This document shows positions 1 to 7,797 of a stretch of DNA of 64,000 bases, piece after piece. The first letter of the stretch is position 1. Each line of letters begins with the position of its first letter. The DNA is from Paraburkholderia caledonica NBRC 102488 (GTDB lineage: Bacteria > Pseudomonadota > Gammaproteobacteria > Burkholderiales > Burkholderiaceae). The position numbers were made by a program, and so were the translations under genes. Where the stretch lies: positions 620,001 through 684,000 of the forward strand of contig NZ_BAYE01000001.1 of NCBI RefSeq assembly GCF_000685095.1, given 5' to 3'. Under the pieces are notes generated by a model, which worked only from the letters and a program-made list of their open reading frames with translations, was not told the origin of the DNA and searched no databases.

Positions 1-1074
1 GTCGCTCACCGACAGCGTGAAACCTTCCGCGGTGCGTGCAGTGGCAACCACGACCGGCGGCGCGCCATAGGCGTGGGCGTTGTCGAGCAGGTTGGACAGA
101 ATTCTGTCGAGCGTCGCGGCGGGAAGGCGGAAACCAGGACCCGCCCGCAGGTCGGTTTCCACGGTCGGCGCGCCCGAGGCCACTGCGCGATAACTGCGCA
201 CGACCCGTTCGCATTGCGCGTCGACTTCGACCGGCTCGCTGCGGTCGGCGCCGTCGTGCGCGAACACCAGGAACTGCTCGACGATGTGCGTCATGGAATC
301 GACATCGCGCACGACGCCGTCGCGCATCTTGGCTTCGTCCATCATTTCAGCACGCAGCCGCAAGCGCGCGAGCGGCGTCTTCAGATCGTGAGCGACACCC
401 GCGAGCATCACCGCGCGGTCGTTCTCGGTACGCGCGACTTCCTGAACCATCTGATTGAAGCCGTGCGTCAATTGCCTCAACTCGCGCGGTCCGCGCTCGG
501 GCACGGGCGGCACCGGCAGGCCACGGCCGAACCGCGCGACCGCCTGGGCGAGCGAGCGCAGAGGCTGCTGCAGCGCCCATGCGGCGAAGAGTGCCGCCAT
601 GACCGCGAACGAGAAGATCATGACGAGCCACAACACGGTGCGGTCGAGCGAACGCGGCGGTCGCAGCGGCTGAACCGGCACGACGATCCAGCTGCGGTCG
701 GCGGTTCCGCGCACCCACAGGGTGGGCGGGCCGCCCGGCAAGCCGGCGCGCACCTGCGTGCCGGACGGCATGCGGTCGCGCACGTCTTCGATAAAACGTT
801 CCAGCGGCGGCGGCATGTTCGGGGATTCCGGCGGCACCTCGGGGCTCGCCGGATCGACCAGTTTCACCCGCGAGGGCAACGGCTGGTCGGGGTTGCGGAC
901 CACGTGCTGACGCACCGCGTCGACGAGGAAAGTGGCTTCTTCGACGGCGTAACGCGCTTGCAGCTGGTTGCGCTCAAGGCGCATGAGGGCGTACCACGCG
1001 AAATGCGACAGCAGCAACACCGCGACGACCAGCAATGCCAGCCGCCCGAACAGCGAATCAATGGGCCGGCGCAT
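1..1074 (-). CDS. EnvZ-type sensor histidine kinase, C-terminus cut by window edge
   Basis: Membrane sensor kinase that should phosphorylate the response regulator encoded just upstream. The visible 358 residues begin MRRPIDSLFGRLALL, followed by a first transmembrane helix (about residues 10-27), a periplasmic loop of about 125 residues, a second helix, a HAMP-like linker and the phosphoacceptor motif GVAHDLKTPLARLR (near 370-405 on the plus strand). The start of the ATPase domain is present (LLDNAHAYG, an N-box). The G-boxes lie outside the window. The ATG at 1074 overlaps the end of the regulator gene by 17 nt, which implies translational coupling. The family assignment is firm. The stimulus is unknown, but the divergent Spy-like gene suggests envelope stress. 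Confidence 0.9.
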   Translation of the reverse strand, partial: MRRPIDSLFGRLALLVVAVLLLSHFAWYALMRLERNQLQARYAVEEATFLVDAVRQHVVRNPDQPLPSRVKLVDPASPEVPPESPNMPPPLERFIEDVRDRMPSGTQVRAGLPGGPPTLWVRGTADRSWIVVPVQPLRPPRSLDRTVLWLVMIFSFAVMAALFAAWALQQPLRSLAQAVARFGRGLPVPPVPERGPRELRQLTHGFNQMVQEVARTENDRAVMLAGVAHDLKTPLARLRLRAEMMDEAKMRDGVVRDVDSMTHIVEQFLVFAHDGADRSEPVEVDAQCERVVRSYRAVASGAPTVETDLRAGPGFRLPAATLDRILSNLLDNAHAYGAPPVVVATARTAEGFTLSVSD

Positions 1075-1783
1075 GCTGTTCGCCGTCCGGCACGAACACG
1101 TAGCCCCGCCCGCGCACTGTCTGGATGAAGCGCGGCGTGGACGGGTCCGTTTCGAGGATGCGCCGCAGACGCCACACCTGCACGTCGATGCCGCGGTCGG
1201 TGCCGTCGTACTCGGGACCGTGCAGCAACTCCAGCAGACGCTCGCGCGTCAGCGTGCGCATGGGGTGGTTCACGAAGATTTTCAGTAACGCGAACTCGCT
1301 GCCGGACAGCGTAAGCGGCTTGTCCTCCAGATGCAGTGTGCGCGACTGGAAGTCCAGCGTGAAACGGCCAAAGCTGAACGGCTCGCGCTGCTCGGGCGCA
1401 GCCGCCGACGGCAGCGTGCGGCGACGGCGCAAGACTGCCTGCACGCGCGCAAGCAGTTCGCGCGGATTGAACGGCTTGCCGAGGTAGTCGTCAGCACCGA
1501 GTTCCAACCCGACGATCCGGTCGACGTCGTCAGCGCGCGCGGTCAGCATGATGACGGGAATGTCGTCGCCCGACGCGCGCAGCTTGCGCAACGCCGTGAG
1601 CCCGTCGACACCCGGCATCATCAGGTCGAGCACGATCAGATCGGGACGCTCGCGCTCGAGCCTGCGTTCGAGCGAGCCCGCGTCGTGCAGCACCGACACT
1701 TCGATACCCTGGCGGGCCAGATAGTCGCGCAGAAGATCGCGCAATTCGACGTCGTCGTCGACAACAAGTATTTGAGTAGCCAT
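1058..1783 (-). CDS. OmpR/PhoB-family response regulator
   Basis: Two-domain DNA-binding response regulator of 241 aa. The receiver domain (residues 1-120) has the acidic pair VVDDD, the phosphorylatable Asp in LIVLDLMMPG, the Thr of MLTARAD and the Lys of GKPF. A linker leads to a C-terminal OmpR winged helix with RTLTRERLLELLHG and a recognition-helix region ending RGRGYVFVPDG. It is first in an operon with the kinase and divergent from a Spy/CpxP-like gene. The shared 220-bp gap carries repeated GTAAC boxes that are plausible binding sites. It resembles OmpR/RisA-type regulators, but I cannot assign a gene name safely. Confidence 0.95.
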   Translation of the reverse strand: MATQILVVDDDVELRDLLRDYLARQGIEVSVLHDAGSLERRLERERPDLIVLDLMMPGVDGLTALRKLRASGDDIPVIMLTARADDVDRIVGLELGADDYLGKPFNPRELLARVQAVLRRRRTLPSAAAPEQREPFSFGRFTLDFQSRTLHLEDKPLTLSGSEFALLKIFVNHPMRTLTRERLLELLHGPEYDGTDRGIDVQVWRLRRILETDPSTPRFIQTVRGRGYVFVPDGEQHAPAH

Positions 1784-1839
1784 GGAATGAAGTTTAACGC
1801 GCGACAGGAACGGTTTTCGATTTCAAGCAGGCCTCAAGG

Positions 1840-1903
1840 GTTACCGGGTGTTACCGTGAAAGCTGCACGTAATGGCCCGTAACAGCGGCACCAGGGCGCG
1901 TAA
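1840..1903. promoter_or_regulatory. Phased GTAAC boxes, probable response-regulator binding sites
   Basis: GTTAC occurs at 1840 and 1850 (exactly 10 bp apart). Its complement-type box CGTAA occurs at 1868, 1878 and 1899 (10 and 21 bp apart). OmpR/PhoB-family proteins bind as dimers to direct repeats with about 10-11 bp periodicity, so this arrangement in the gap between the regulator gene and the Spy-like gene is what autoregulation and target control would look like. The boxes are seen directly; the binding is inferred. Confidence 0.5.
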
Positions 1904-2003
1904 CACAGCGGCCGATGCAGTTCTCTACGCTGTGTCTTACCGAATGCAGGCCGTCAAACGTGATCGGATGCATCGTCGGCTATTCCATTACAAGGAGCAT
2001 GAC

Positions 2004-2540
2004 ATGTCCACCAGAAAAATCTCGCGCGCCCTCGCCGTTGCCGCCACCGCTCTCGCCATCGGCGCGGGCGCAGCCTATGCGGCTCAACCCGCTCACGAGG
2101 CCCACGGCGGTCCCGGCGGATGGCATGGGCACTTCATGAAGGAACTCACGCAACTTCATGACCAGTTGAAGCTGAACGCGGATCAGGAAAAGCAGTGGCA
2201 AGCCGCGCTCGACACCATGAAGCAGAGCCACGAGGCGATGCGTGCGAACCACGAGCAGATGAAGGATCAGTTCAAGTCCGCGCAGCAGCAGCCGATTCTC
2301 GACCTGAACGCAATGGCCACCGCTCATCAGCAGATCGAGCAGAAAGACGCACAGTTGCGCCAGCAAACCACCGACGCCTGGCTCAAGTTCTACAACGGCT
2401 TGAATGACCAGCAGAAGACCACCGTCAGCACCGCGCTGAAGCAGCGCTTTGCGAAGATGGAATCGCGTCACGAAAAGATGCGCGAGCGCTGGCAGCATCA
2501 TCAGCAGGGTGCGGCATCGGCGCCTGCTGCAAATCAGTAA
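2004..2540 (+). CDS. Spy/CpxP-like periplasmic stress protein
   Basis: Predicted periplasmic protein of 178 aa. I chose the ATG at 2004 because AAGGAG lies just upstream and the frame then opens with a signal peptide (MSTRKISRALAVAATALA, cleavage after AYA or nearby). The mature part is almost entirely helical and rich in Gln, His, Lys and Met, with the pattern LNADQEKQWQAALDTM typical of the LTxxQ/Spy-CpxP group. A second such helix follows (LNDQQKTTVSTALKQRF). Family members chaperone misfolded envelope proteins or inhibit a Cpx-type kinase. Position opposite the two-component genes supports that role here. An open frame extends upstream to 1872 but lacks a signal peptide start. Confidence 0.85.
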   Translation: MSTRKISRALAVAATALAIGAGAAYAAQPAHEAHGGPGGWHGHFMKELTQLHDQLKLNADQEKQWQAALDTMKQSHEAMRANHEQMKDQFKSAQQQPILDLNAMATAHQQIEQKDAQLRQQTTDAWLKFYNGLNDQQKTTVSTALKQRFAKMESRHEKMRERWQHHQQGAASAPAANQ

Positions 2541-2618
2541 GCCACGCCAGTAAGCCACGCGCGACCGCGCAGCCAATGCGCGGCTCGATAAACGAAGGCC
2601 ACTCGCGTGGTCGCCTTC

Positions 2619-2657
2619 AAAAAAAAACGCCACGGAGCTTCTCCGTGGCGTTCTTTC
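2619..2657. terminator. Bidirectional intrinsic terminator
   Basis: Perfect 12-bp stem AACGCCACGGAG / CTCCGTGGCGTT with a 3-nt loop, an A-run on the left side and a T-rich run on the right. It sits between the convergent Spy-like and pirin genes and can serve both. Confidence 0.85.
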
Positions 2658-2762
2658 CGTGTCTTCTCGGCTTCTATTAGCGTGATCCCGGCGAGCGCTC
2701 GCGCTTGCGAGGTCGTTGCGCGCTCAACCAGTTGCGCCAGGACCGCCTGCAGCCAACGCTCT

Positions 2763-3473
2763 TTAGCCTTGGAGCCGGCCGAGGTCGAACAGCAGCACTT
2801 CGGCGTTATGCCCTTTTTCCAGCTTCACCGTATCTATTTGGCTGAGCTTGGCCGCGTCGCCCGCTTGAAGCGCCTCGCCGTTCACCGTCAACGAGCCGCG
2901 TGCCACGTGCACATAGGCAAGCCGTCCTTCGGGCAGCGTCAACGTGGCCTGCTCGGTGCCGTCGATCAGCGCGGCGTAGATCGACGCGTCCGCGTGGATC
3001 GTCACCGAGCCGTCGCGGCCGTCGGGCGAGGCGACAACACGGAGCCGGCCACGCTTGTCGGCGGCCTCGAAGTGCTTCTCTTCGTAACCCGGCTGATCGC
3101 CCGCGCGCCGCGGAATCACCCAGATCTGCAGCAGATGCGCCTCTTCGTCCTGCGATGCGTTGAACTCGCTGTGCATGACGCCGGTGCCGGCGCTCATGCG
3201 CTGCACGTCGCCCGGACGGATCGTGGAGCCGTTGCCCATGCTGTCGCGATGCGCAAGCGCCCCTTCGAGCACGTAGGTCACGATCTCCATATCGCGGTGT
3301 CCGTGTGTGCCAAAGCCCTGGCCACCCGCTATGCGGTCTTCGTTGATCACGCGCAGCGGGCCGAAATGGACATGCTGCGGGTCGCGATAGTCGGCAAACG
3401 AGAAGCTGTGATACGAGTCGAGCCAGCCGTGGTTGGCGTGGCCGCGTTCGTCGGAGCGGCGAATTTCGATCAT
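2763..3473 (-). CDS. Pirin-family protein (YhaK/quercetinase-like)
   Basis: Cupin-fold protein of 236 aa. The N-terminal cupin shows the metal-binding set: two His in GTHGHRDMEIVTYVLEG, then His and Glu in GVMHSEFN. The opening HGWLDSYHSFSFADY is the classic pirin signature. Bacterial pirins include quercetin 2,3-dioxygenases and redox sensors; the substrate here cannot be told. The start at 3473 (MIEIRRSDE) has GGGAG upstream on the minus strand. The longer open frame to 3668 carries no homologous sequence. The gene appears to be a single-gene transcript ending at the terminator at 2619-2657. Confidence 0.92.
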   Translation of the reverse strand: MIEIRRSDERGHANHGWLDSYHSFSFADYRDPQHVHFGPLRVINEDRIAGGQGFGTHGHRDMEIVTYVLEGALAHRDSMGNGSTIRPGDVQRMSAGTGVMHSEFNASQDEEAHLLQIWVIPRRAGDQPGYEEKHFEAADKRGRLRVVASPDGRDGSVTIHADASIYAALIDGTEQATLTLPEGRLAYVHVARGSLTVNGEALQAGDAAKLSQIDTVKLEKGHNAEVLLFDLGRLQG

Positions 3474-3874
3474 GAGGTACTCCCTGTCAAATCTGGCGAT
3501 GGCCAGAATGTATGGGCTGTGCGCCCGCCGCACAATCGGCGCGAATGCACCGGATCGTTTCGCAAATCCGCGTAATCGCGCGAGGCCGAGGCTGATCTCG
3601 CCTAGCTGAACCCGCCTACGCGTCGCGCATACACAACGCGTCCGCCGCCGCGCCCGTCCGACCGGCATTGCGCACTGGCGCCGCGCCCCTGTTCGGGTAA
3701 AATACCGCGCTTTTCATCGTACATGGTGGCCGCAAAGGCGCCTGAACGCCGAGACGCCGCGCCGGGGACTCATAGCGGCGCGACAATTTTGGCCGCCTAG
3801 AATAGCGCGGCCGGCCACAAGCCGGCGTTCGTCGGGATCGGACACCACGACGATCAGTTTGACCCAGGAGAAAC
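3474..3874. other. Intergenic region upstream of the amino-acid ABC operon
   Basis: A 401-bp divergent gap. It holds a TAAAAT hexamer near 3698 and TAGAAT near 3799 as possible -10 elements, neither with a convincing -35. AGGAG lies just before the ATG at 3875. A 25-codon frame at 3723-3800 has no ribosome binding site. No RNA gene or riboswitch is recognised. Confidence 0.5.
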
Positions 3875-4651
3875 ATGAAGAAGCTCGCACTGTGCGTAGC
3901 GCTCGCAGTTATGGCCACCGGCGCCATGGCAAAAGAATGGAAAACCGTACGCATCGGGGTCGACGCCAGCTATCCGCCGTTCGAATCGAAGGCGGCCAGC
4001 GGCCAGGTCGTCGGATTCGACGTCGATCTGACCAAAGCGCTGTGCGCAAGAATGAACGCGAAGTGCGTATGGGTCGAGCAGGATTTCGACGGCATCATCC
4101 CGGCACTGAAGGGCAAGAAGTTCGACGCGATCGTGTCGTCGCTGACCGTCACCGACAAGCGCCGCGAGCAGATTGATTTCTCCGACAAGGTGTTCGACGC
4201 GCCCGCTCGCATGATCGCCAAAACCGGCTCGCCGCTCCTGCCCACCGCTGAATCGCTGAAGGGCAAGCGCATCGGCGTCGAACAGGGCACGACCCAGGAA
4301 GCCTACGCCAAGGCCTATTGGGAGCCGAAAGGCGTGACCGTCGTGCCGTATCAGAATCAGGATCAGGTCTACGCCGATCTCACCTCCGGCCGGCTCGACG
4401 CCGCGCTGCAGGACGAGATCCAGGCCGACGCCGGTTTCCTGAAGACGCCGCGCGGTAAAGGCTTCGCGTGGGCCGGTCCGGAAGTGAAGGATCCGAAAAC
4501 CATCGGCGAAGGCACGGCCATCGGTCTGCGCAAGGAAGACGCCGATCTGCGGACCATGTTCAATCGGGCCCTCGCACAGGTTCATCAGGACGGCACGTTC
4601 ACGAAGCTCGAAAAGCAGTACTTCGACTTCGAGATCTATCCTGGACATTGA
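3875..4651 (+). CDS. Basic amino-acid ABC transporter, periplasmic substrate-binding protein (HisJ/ArgT-like)
   Basis: Solute-binding protein family 3, 258 aa, with a signal peptide (MKKLALCVALAVMATGAMA, cleavage before KEWK). The mature start KTVRIGVDASYPPFE and the motif GFDVDLTKALC are characteristic. The ligand-carboxylate region IVSSLTVTDKRREQIDFS matches Lys/Arg/Orn/His binding proteins. It delivers substrate to the HisQ/HisM/HisP membrane complex encoded downstream. AGGAG precedes the ATG. The exact amino acid cannot be decided by eye; the neighbouring ATPase strongly resembles enteric HisP, so histidine, lysine, arginine or ornithine are the likely ligands. Confidence 0.93.
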   Translation: MKKLALCVALAVMATGAMAKEWKTVRIGVDASYPPFESKAASGQVVGFDVDLTKALCARMNAKCVWVEQDFDGIIPALKGKKFDAIVSSLTVTDKRREQIDFSDKVFDAPARMIAKTGSPLLPTAESLKGKRIGVEQGTTQEAYAKAYWEPKGVTVVPYQNQDQVYADLTSGRLDAALQDEIQADAGFLKTPRGKGFAWAGPEVKDPKTIGEGTAIGLRKEDADLRTMFNRALAQVHQDGTFTKLEKQYFDFEIYPGH

Positions 4652-4959
4652 TCGGACACTGGGCACGGTTCACAGCCGGGCCATCGCTTCAGGCACTTCG
4701 CCTGCTCGCGCGAGACGCGGGCACCATGGAACTCGGGGCTCGCCCGCATGGGCTTCCCCCGGGCTTCGTAATACAGTCGGTCTAGTTTCAAAGAGAGTCG
4801 AAAAGCGCGCTGCAAGATCGCCAACGGTCATGCAGTCATGATTTGCACAGCGGTACGCTGTGCGCCGCGGATCACAGCGAGCGAAGCTCGCGGTACATGC
4901 GGTGCAGAGCCGGCCGCGTCTTTCGCGGTGTGTCGCAAACGCATCGTCAAGGACCCGAT
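4652..4959. other. 308-bp spacer with strong hairpins inside the ABC operon
   Basis: Between the binding-protein gene and the first permease gene. It contains a perfect 8-bp hairpin GCACAGCG-GTA-CGCTGTGC (4845-4863) and a 6-bp hairpin GCGAGC-GAA-GCTCGC (4877-4891), neither followed by a T-run. Such stem-loops commonly stabilise the upstream message so that the binding protein is made in excess over the permease. That role is inferred. A separate promoter for hisQMP cannot be excluded. Confidence 0.55.
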
Positions 4960-5649
4960 ATGTTCCTTCAAGGCTACGGCCCGCTGCTTCTCAACGGCAC
5001 CTGGCAGACCGTCAAACTGGCGGTGTTGTCCCTGGCGCTCGCTTTCTTGCTGGGCCTCGTCGGCGCGGCGGCGAAACTGTCGAAGAACCGCTTCTCGCAC
5101 GGTGCCGGCACGGTTTACACCACGCTCGTGCGCGGCGTGCCCGACCTCGTGCTGATGCTGCTGCTCTTCTACAGCATCCAGATCTGGCTAAACAATCTGA
5201 CCGACCTGCTCGGCTGGGATCAGATCGACATCGACCCGTTCGTGGCCGGCGTCGCGGTTCTCGGCTTCATCTACGGCGCGTACTTCACCGAGACGTTCCG
5301 CGGTGCGTTCCTCGCCGTGCCGCGCGGCCAGCTCGAAGCGGGTGCGGCTTACGGCATGACGAGCTGGCAGGTGTTCTCGCGCATCATGTTCCCGCAAATG
5401 ATGCGCTTCGCGCTGCCCGGCATCGGCAACAACTGGCAGGTGATGGTCAAAGCCACCGCGCTCGTGTCGATCATCGGCCTCGCGGATGTGGTCAAGGCTT
5501 CGCAGGACGCGGGCAAAGGCACCTTGCGGTTTTTCTTCTTCACCCTGTTCGCGGGGGCGATCTATCTCGTCATCACCACAGTGTCCAACTTCGTACTGAT
5601 GTACCTCGAAAAGCGTTACTCAACCGGCGTGCGAAAGGCGGATCTATGA
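4960..5649 (+). CDS. hisQ: Amino-acid ABC transporter permease, HisQ-type
   Basis: Inner-membrane permease of 229 aa in the HisQ/ArtQ group. Starting at MFLQGYGPLLLNGTWQTV, the protein has about five hydrophobic helices, the first motif GTWQTVKLAVLSLALAF, and the EAA loop LEAGAAYGMTSWQVFSRI that contacts the ATPase. I chose the ATG at 4960 because AAGGA lies upstream and the protein then begins where family members begin. An upstream frame to 4843 runs through the hairpin spacer and is not protein-like. Its stop overlaps the next gene's ATG by 4 nt. Confidence 0.92.
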   Translation: MFLQGYGPLLLNGTWQTVKLAVLSLALAFLLGLVGAAAKLSKNRFSHGAGTVYTTLVRGVPDLVLMLLLFYSIQIWLNNLTDLLGWDQIDIDPFVAGVAVLGFIYGAYFTETFRGAFLAVPRGQLEAGAAYGMTSWQVFSRIMFPQMMRFALPGIGNNWQVMVKATALVSIIGLADVVKASQDAGKGTLRFFFFTLFAGAIYLVITTVSNFVLMYLEKRYSTGVRKADL

Positions 5650-6359
5650 TCGAGATCATTCAGGAATACTGGCGCAACTATCTTTATACCGACGGCTACC
5701 GCTTCACCGGCCTCGCGATCACGCTGTGGCTGCTCGTGGTGTCGATCGGCCTCGGTTTCTGCCTGTCGATTCCGCTCGCCGTGGCGCGCGTGTCGAAGAA
5801 GAAATGGCTCTCCACTCTCGTGTGGCTCTACACGTACATCTTTCGCGGCACGCCGCTCTACGTGCAGCTACTGCTTTGCTACACGGGCTTGTATAGCCTC
5901 GAGATCGTCCGCAATCACGAGCTGACCAACGCGTTTTTCCGCGAAGGCATGAACTGCACGCTGCTCGCGTTCACGCTGAATACTTGCGCCTACACCACCG
6001 AGATTTTCGCCGGCGCCATCAAGGCTACGCCGTATGGCGAAATCGAAGCGGCACGCGCTTACGGCATGTCGTCGTTCACTCTGTACCGGCGCGTGATTCT
6101 GCCGTCGGCGCTGCGCCGCGCGCTGCCGTATTACAGCAACGAAGTCATCCTGATGCTGCACGCTACGACCGTCGCATTCACCGCGACCGTGCCGGACATT
6201 CTCAAGATCGCGCGTGACGTCAACTCTGCGACGTATCAGTCGTTCAATGCGTTCGGTATTGCCGCCCTGCTCTATTTGTGCATTTCTTTCGCGCTGGTGT
6301 GGCTGTTCCGCCGCGCCGAGCGCCGCTGGCTCGCCTACCTGCGGCCGCAAGGCAAGTAA
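5646..6359 (+). CDS. hisM: Amino-acid ABC transporter permease, HisM-type
   Basis: Second inner-membrane permease, 237 aa, pairing with HisQ. It begins MIEIIQEYWRNYLYTDGYRF, carries the IFRGTPLYVQLLLCYTGLY region typical of HisM, and the EAA loop IEAARAYGMSSFTLYRRV. The ATG overlaps the hisQ stop as ATGA, indicating translational coupling. Hydrophobic segments fit five transmembrane helices. Confidence 0.93.
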   Translation: MIEIIQEYWRNYLYTDGYRFTGLAITLWLLVVSIGLGFCLSIPLAVARVSKKKWLSTLVWLYTYIFRGTPLYVQLLLCYTGLYSLEIVRNHELTNAFFREGMNCTLLAFTLNTCAYTTEIFAGAIKATPYGEIEAARAYGMSSFTLYRRVILPSALRRALPYYSNEVILMLHATTVAFTATVPDILKIARDVNSATYQSFNAFGIAALLYLCISFALVWLFRRAERRWLAYLRPQGK

Positions 6360-6401
6360 CCGGCGCATTGCGCCAGCACGTAAGCACGCCCAAGGATTCT
6401 G

Positions 6402-7181
6402 ATGAACACAACGAAGCAAAAGCTCTTTGTCGACGAGCTTCACAAACAGTACGGCGATAACGAAGTTCTCAAGGGCGTCACGCTGAAGGCCAATGCCGGC
6501 GACGTGATCAGCGTGATTGGCTCGTCCGGTTCGGGCAAGAGCACGATGCTCCGCTGCATCAACTTTCTCGAACAGCCGAACGCCGGTCGCATTTTTGTGG
6601 ACGGCGAAGAAGTCCGCACGCAGATCGCCAAAAACGGTGCGTTGCGCGTGTCCGACCCGAAGCAGTTGCAGCGCGTGCGCACCAAGCTGTCCATGGTGTT
6701 CCAGCACTTCAACCTCTGGTCGCACATGAACGTGCTCGAAAACATTGTCGAAGCGCCCGTGAACGTGCTGGGCCTCAAGCGCAAGGAAGCCGAAGATCGC
6801 GCTCGCGAGTACCTGGAGAAGGTCGGTCTGGCGCCGCGCCTGGAGAAGCAGTATCCGTCGCATCTGTCCGGCGGCCAGCAGCAGCGCGTCGCGATCGCGC
6901 GCGCTCTGGCGATGCATCCCGACGTGATGCTGTTCGACGAACCGACCTCCGCGCTCGATCCCGAACTGGTCGGCGAAGTCCTCAAGGTCATGCAGACGCT
7001 CGCCGAGGAAGGCCGCACGATGATCGTTGTCACGCATGAGATGGCATTTGCGCGCAATGTGTCGAACCACGTGATGTTCCTGCACCAAGGCCGCGTAGAA
7101 GAAGAAGGCCATCCCGACGAAGTGTTCCGCAACACTCGTAGCGAGCGCCTCAAGCAGTTTCTTTCTGGAAGTCTCAAATAG
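6402..7181 (+). CDS. hisP: Amino-acid ABC transporter ATP-binding protein, HisP-type
   Basis: Cytoplasmic ATPase of 259 aa powering the HisQM channel. Walker A is GSSGSGKST, the Q-loop [11 protein letters not shown], the ABC signature LSGGQQQR, Walker [14 protein letters not shown], and the switch His in VVTHEM. The whole sequence, including the long insert after Walker A and the C-terminal end FLSGSLK, follows enteric HisP closely. It is the last gene of the operon; a clear terminator follows at 7258-7281. Confidence 0.95.
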   Translation: MNTTKQKLFVDELHKQYGDNEVLKGVTLKANAGDVISVIGSSGSGKSTMLRCINFLEQPNAGRIFVDGEEVRTQIAKNGALRVSDPKQLQRVRTKLSMVFQHFNLWSHMNVLENIVEAPVNVLGLKRKEAEDRAREYLEKVGLAPRLEKQYPSHLSGGQQQRVAIARALAMHPDVMLFDEPTSALDPELVGEVLKVMQTLAEEGRTMIVVTHEMAFARNVSNHVMFLHQGRVEEEGHPDEVFRNTRSERLKQFLSGSLK

Positions 7182-7797
7182 CGGACATATCGGAGAACCT
7201 GGTATTTGAGACAAACTGATGTGTCTCATTTACCGCTTGTAGTGAAAGTAGTTTTACAAGGCGCTTACGAGCGCCTTTTTTGTTTCGGTCAACTGCGTAA
7301 TCCATGCATTTCGACCGCGAAACCCCCGCCGCCACGCCTTCCAGCCCCTTGCTTTCGCACTACCTTGCCGTTTTGGCAGCGTCAATAGTGGCAATCCTTA
7401 ATCTTGCTCCCGCCGATCCGTGATTCCCTTGTCACGCAAGGGAATGAGCTATTTTTCAAGGCGCTTGAAAGCGCCTTTGCGCACATCCGTATTGCAATTT
7501 GGAGACACAGGTCAACGCCGGTACTAATTTCTTCTCCCACACAAGTGTATTTTTGATAAATTAGTAACCAAAGTAGCAAAACAAAGTTCATTAAAAGTAG
7601 TTTTACTTCAAAGCACAGAGGAGAACCGGTCGGCGAGGGATCGGCGTGACGACGAGACAGTCCCAAGGCTGCACGTCAGGACAGGAGACCTAATCCGCCC
7701 GCTAATCTCCCTGGTACCGATTTCTGTTCGGAGCGCTTGCGTCCGAACACCATTCGCAGTACTGGGTTTCACTTTTTGACAGGGTATGGAGGAGAAG
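7182..7797. other. Repeat- and hairpin-rich gap between hisP and porin gene
   Basis: A 616-bp AT-richer gap with no credible gene. From left to right: inverted repeat TGAGACA-N8-TGTCTCA (7207-7228); the hisP terminator (7258-7281); perfect hairpin ATTCCCTTG-TCACG-CAAGGGAAT (7423-7445); a second copy of the terminator stem AAGGCGCT/AGCGCCTT (7458-7477) exactly 200 bp after the first; nested inverted repeat ACTAATTT...AAATTAGT (7523-7565) with ACAC/GTGT inside; direct repeat GTAACCAAA then GTAGCAAAA (7564-7581); and a 13-mer AAAGTAGTTTTAC present at both 7245 and 7594. The right part is presumably the porin control region and may be bound by an OmpR-type regulator. A small RNA is possible. Confidence 0.5.
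7258..7281 (+). terminator. Intrinsic terminator of the hisJQMP operon
   Basis: Stem AAGGCGCT / AGCGCCTT with a TACG loop followed by six T, 77 nt after the hisP stop. Confidence 0.85.

Noticed and set aside
3723-3800. 25-codon frame upstream of the amino-acid ABC operon
   Set aside because: No ribosome binding site and no peptide character suggesting an attenuator.
5868-7229. 453-codon open frame antisense to hisM and hisP
   Set aside because: Shadow of two conserved ABC genes; the protein is low in hydrophobic structure and has no domain.
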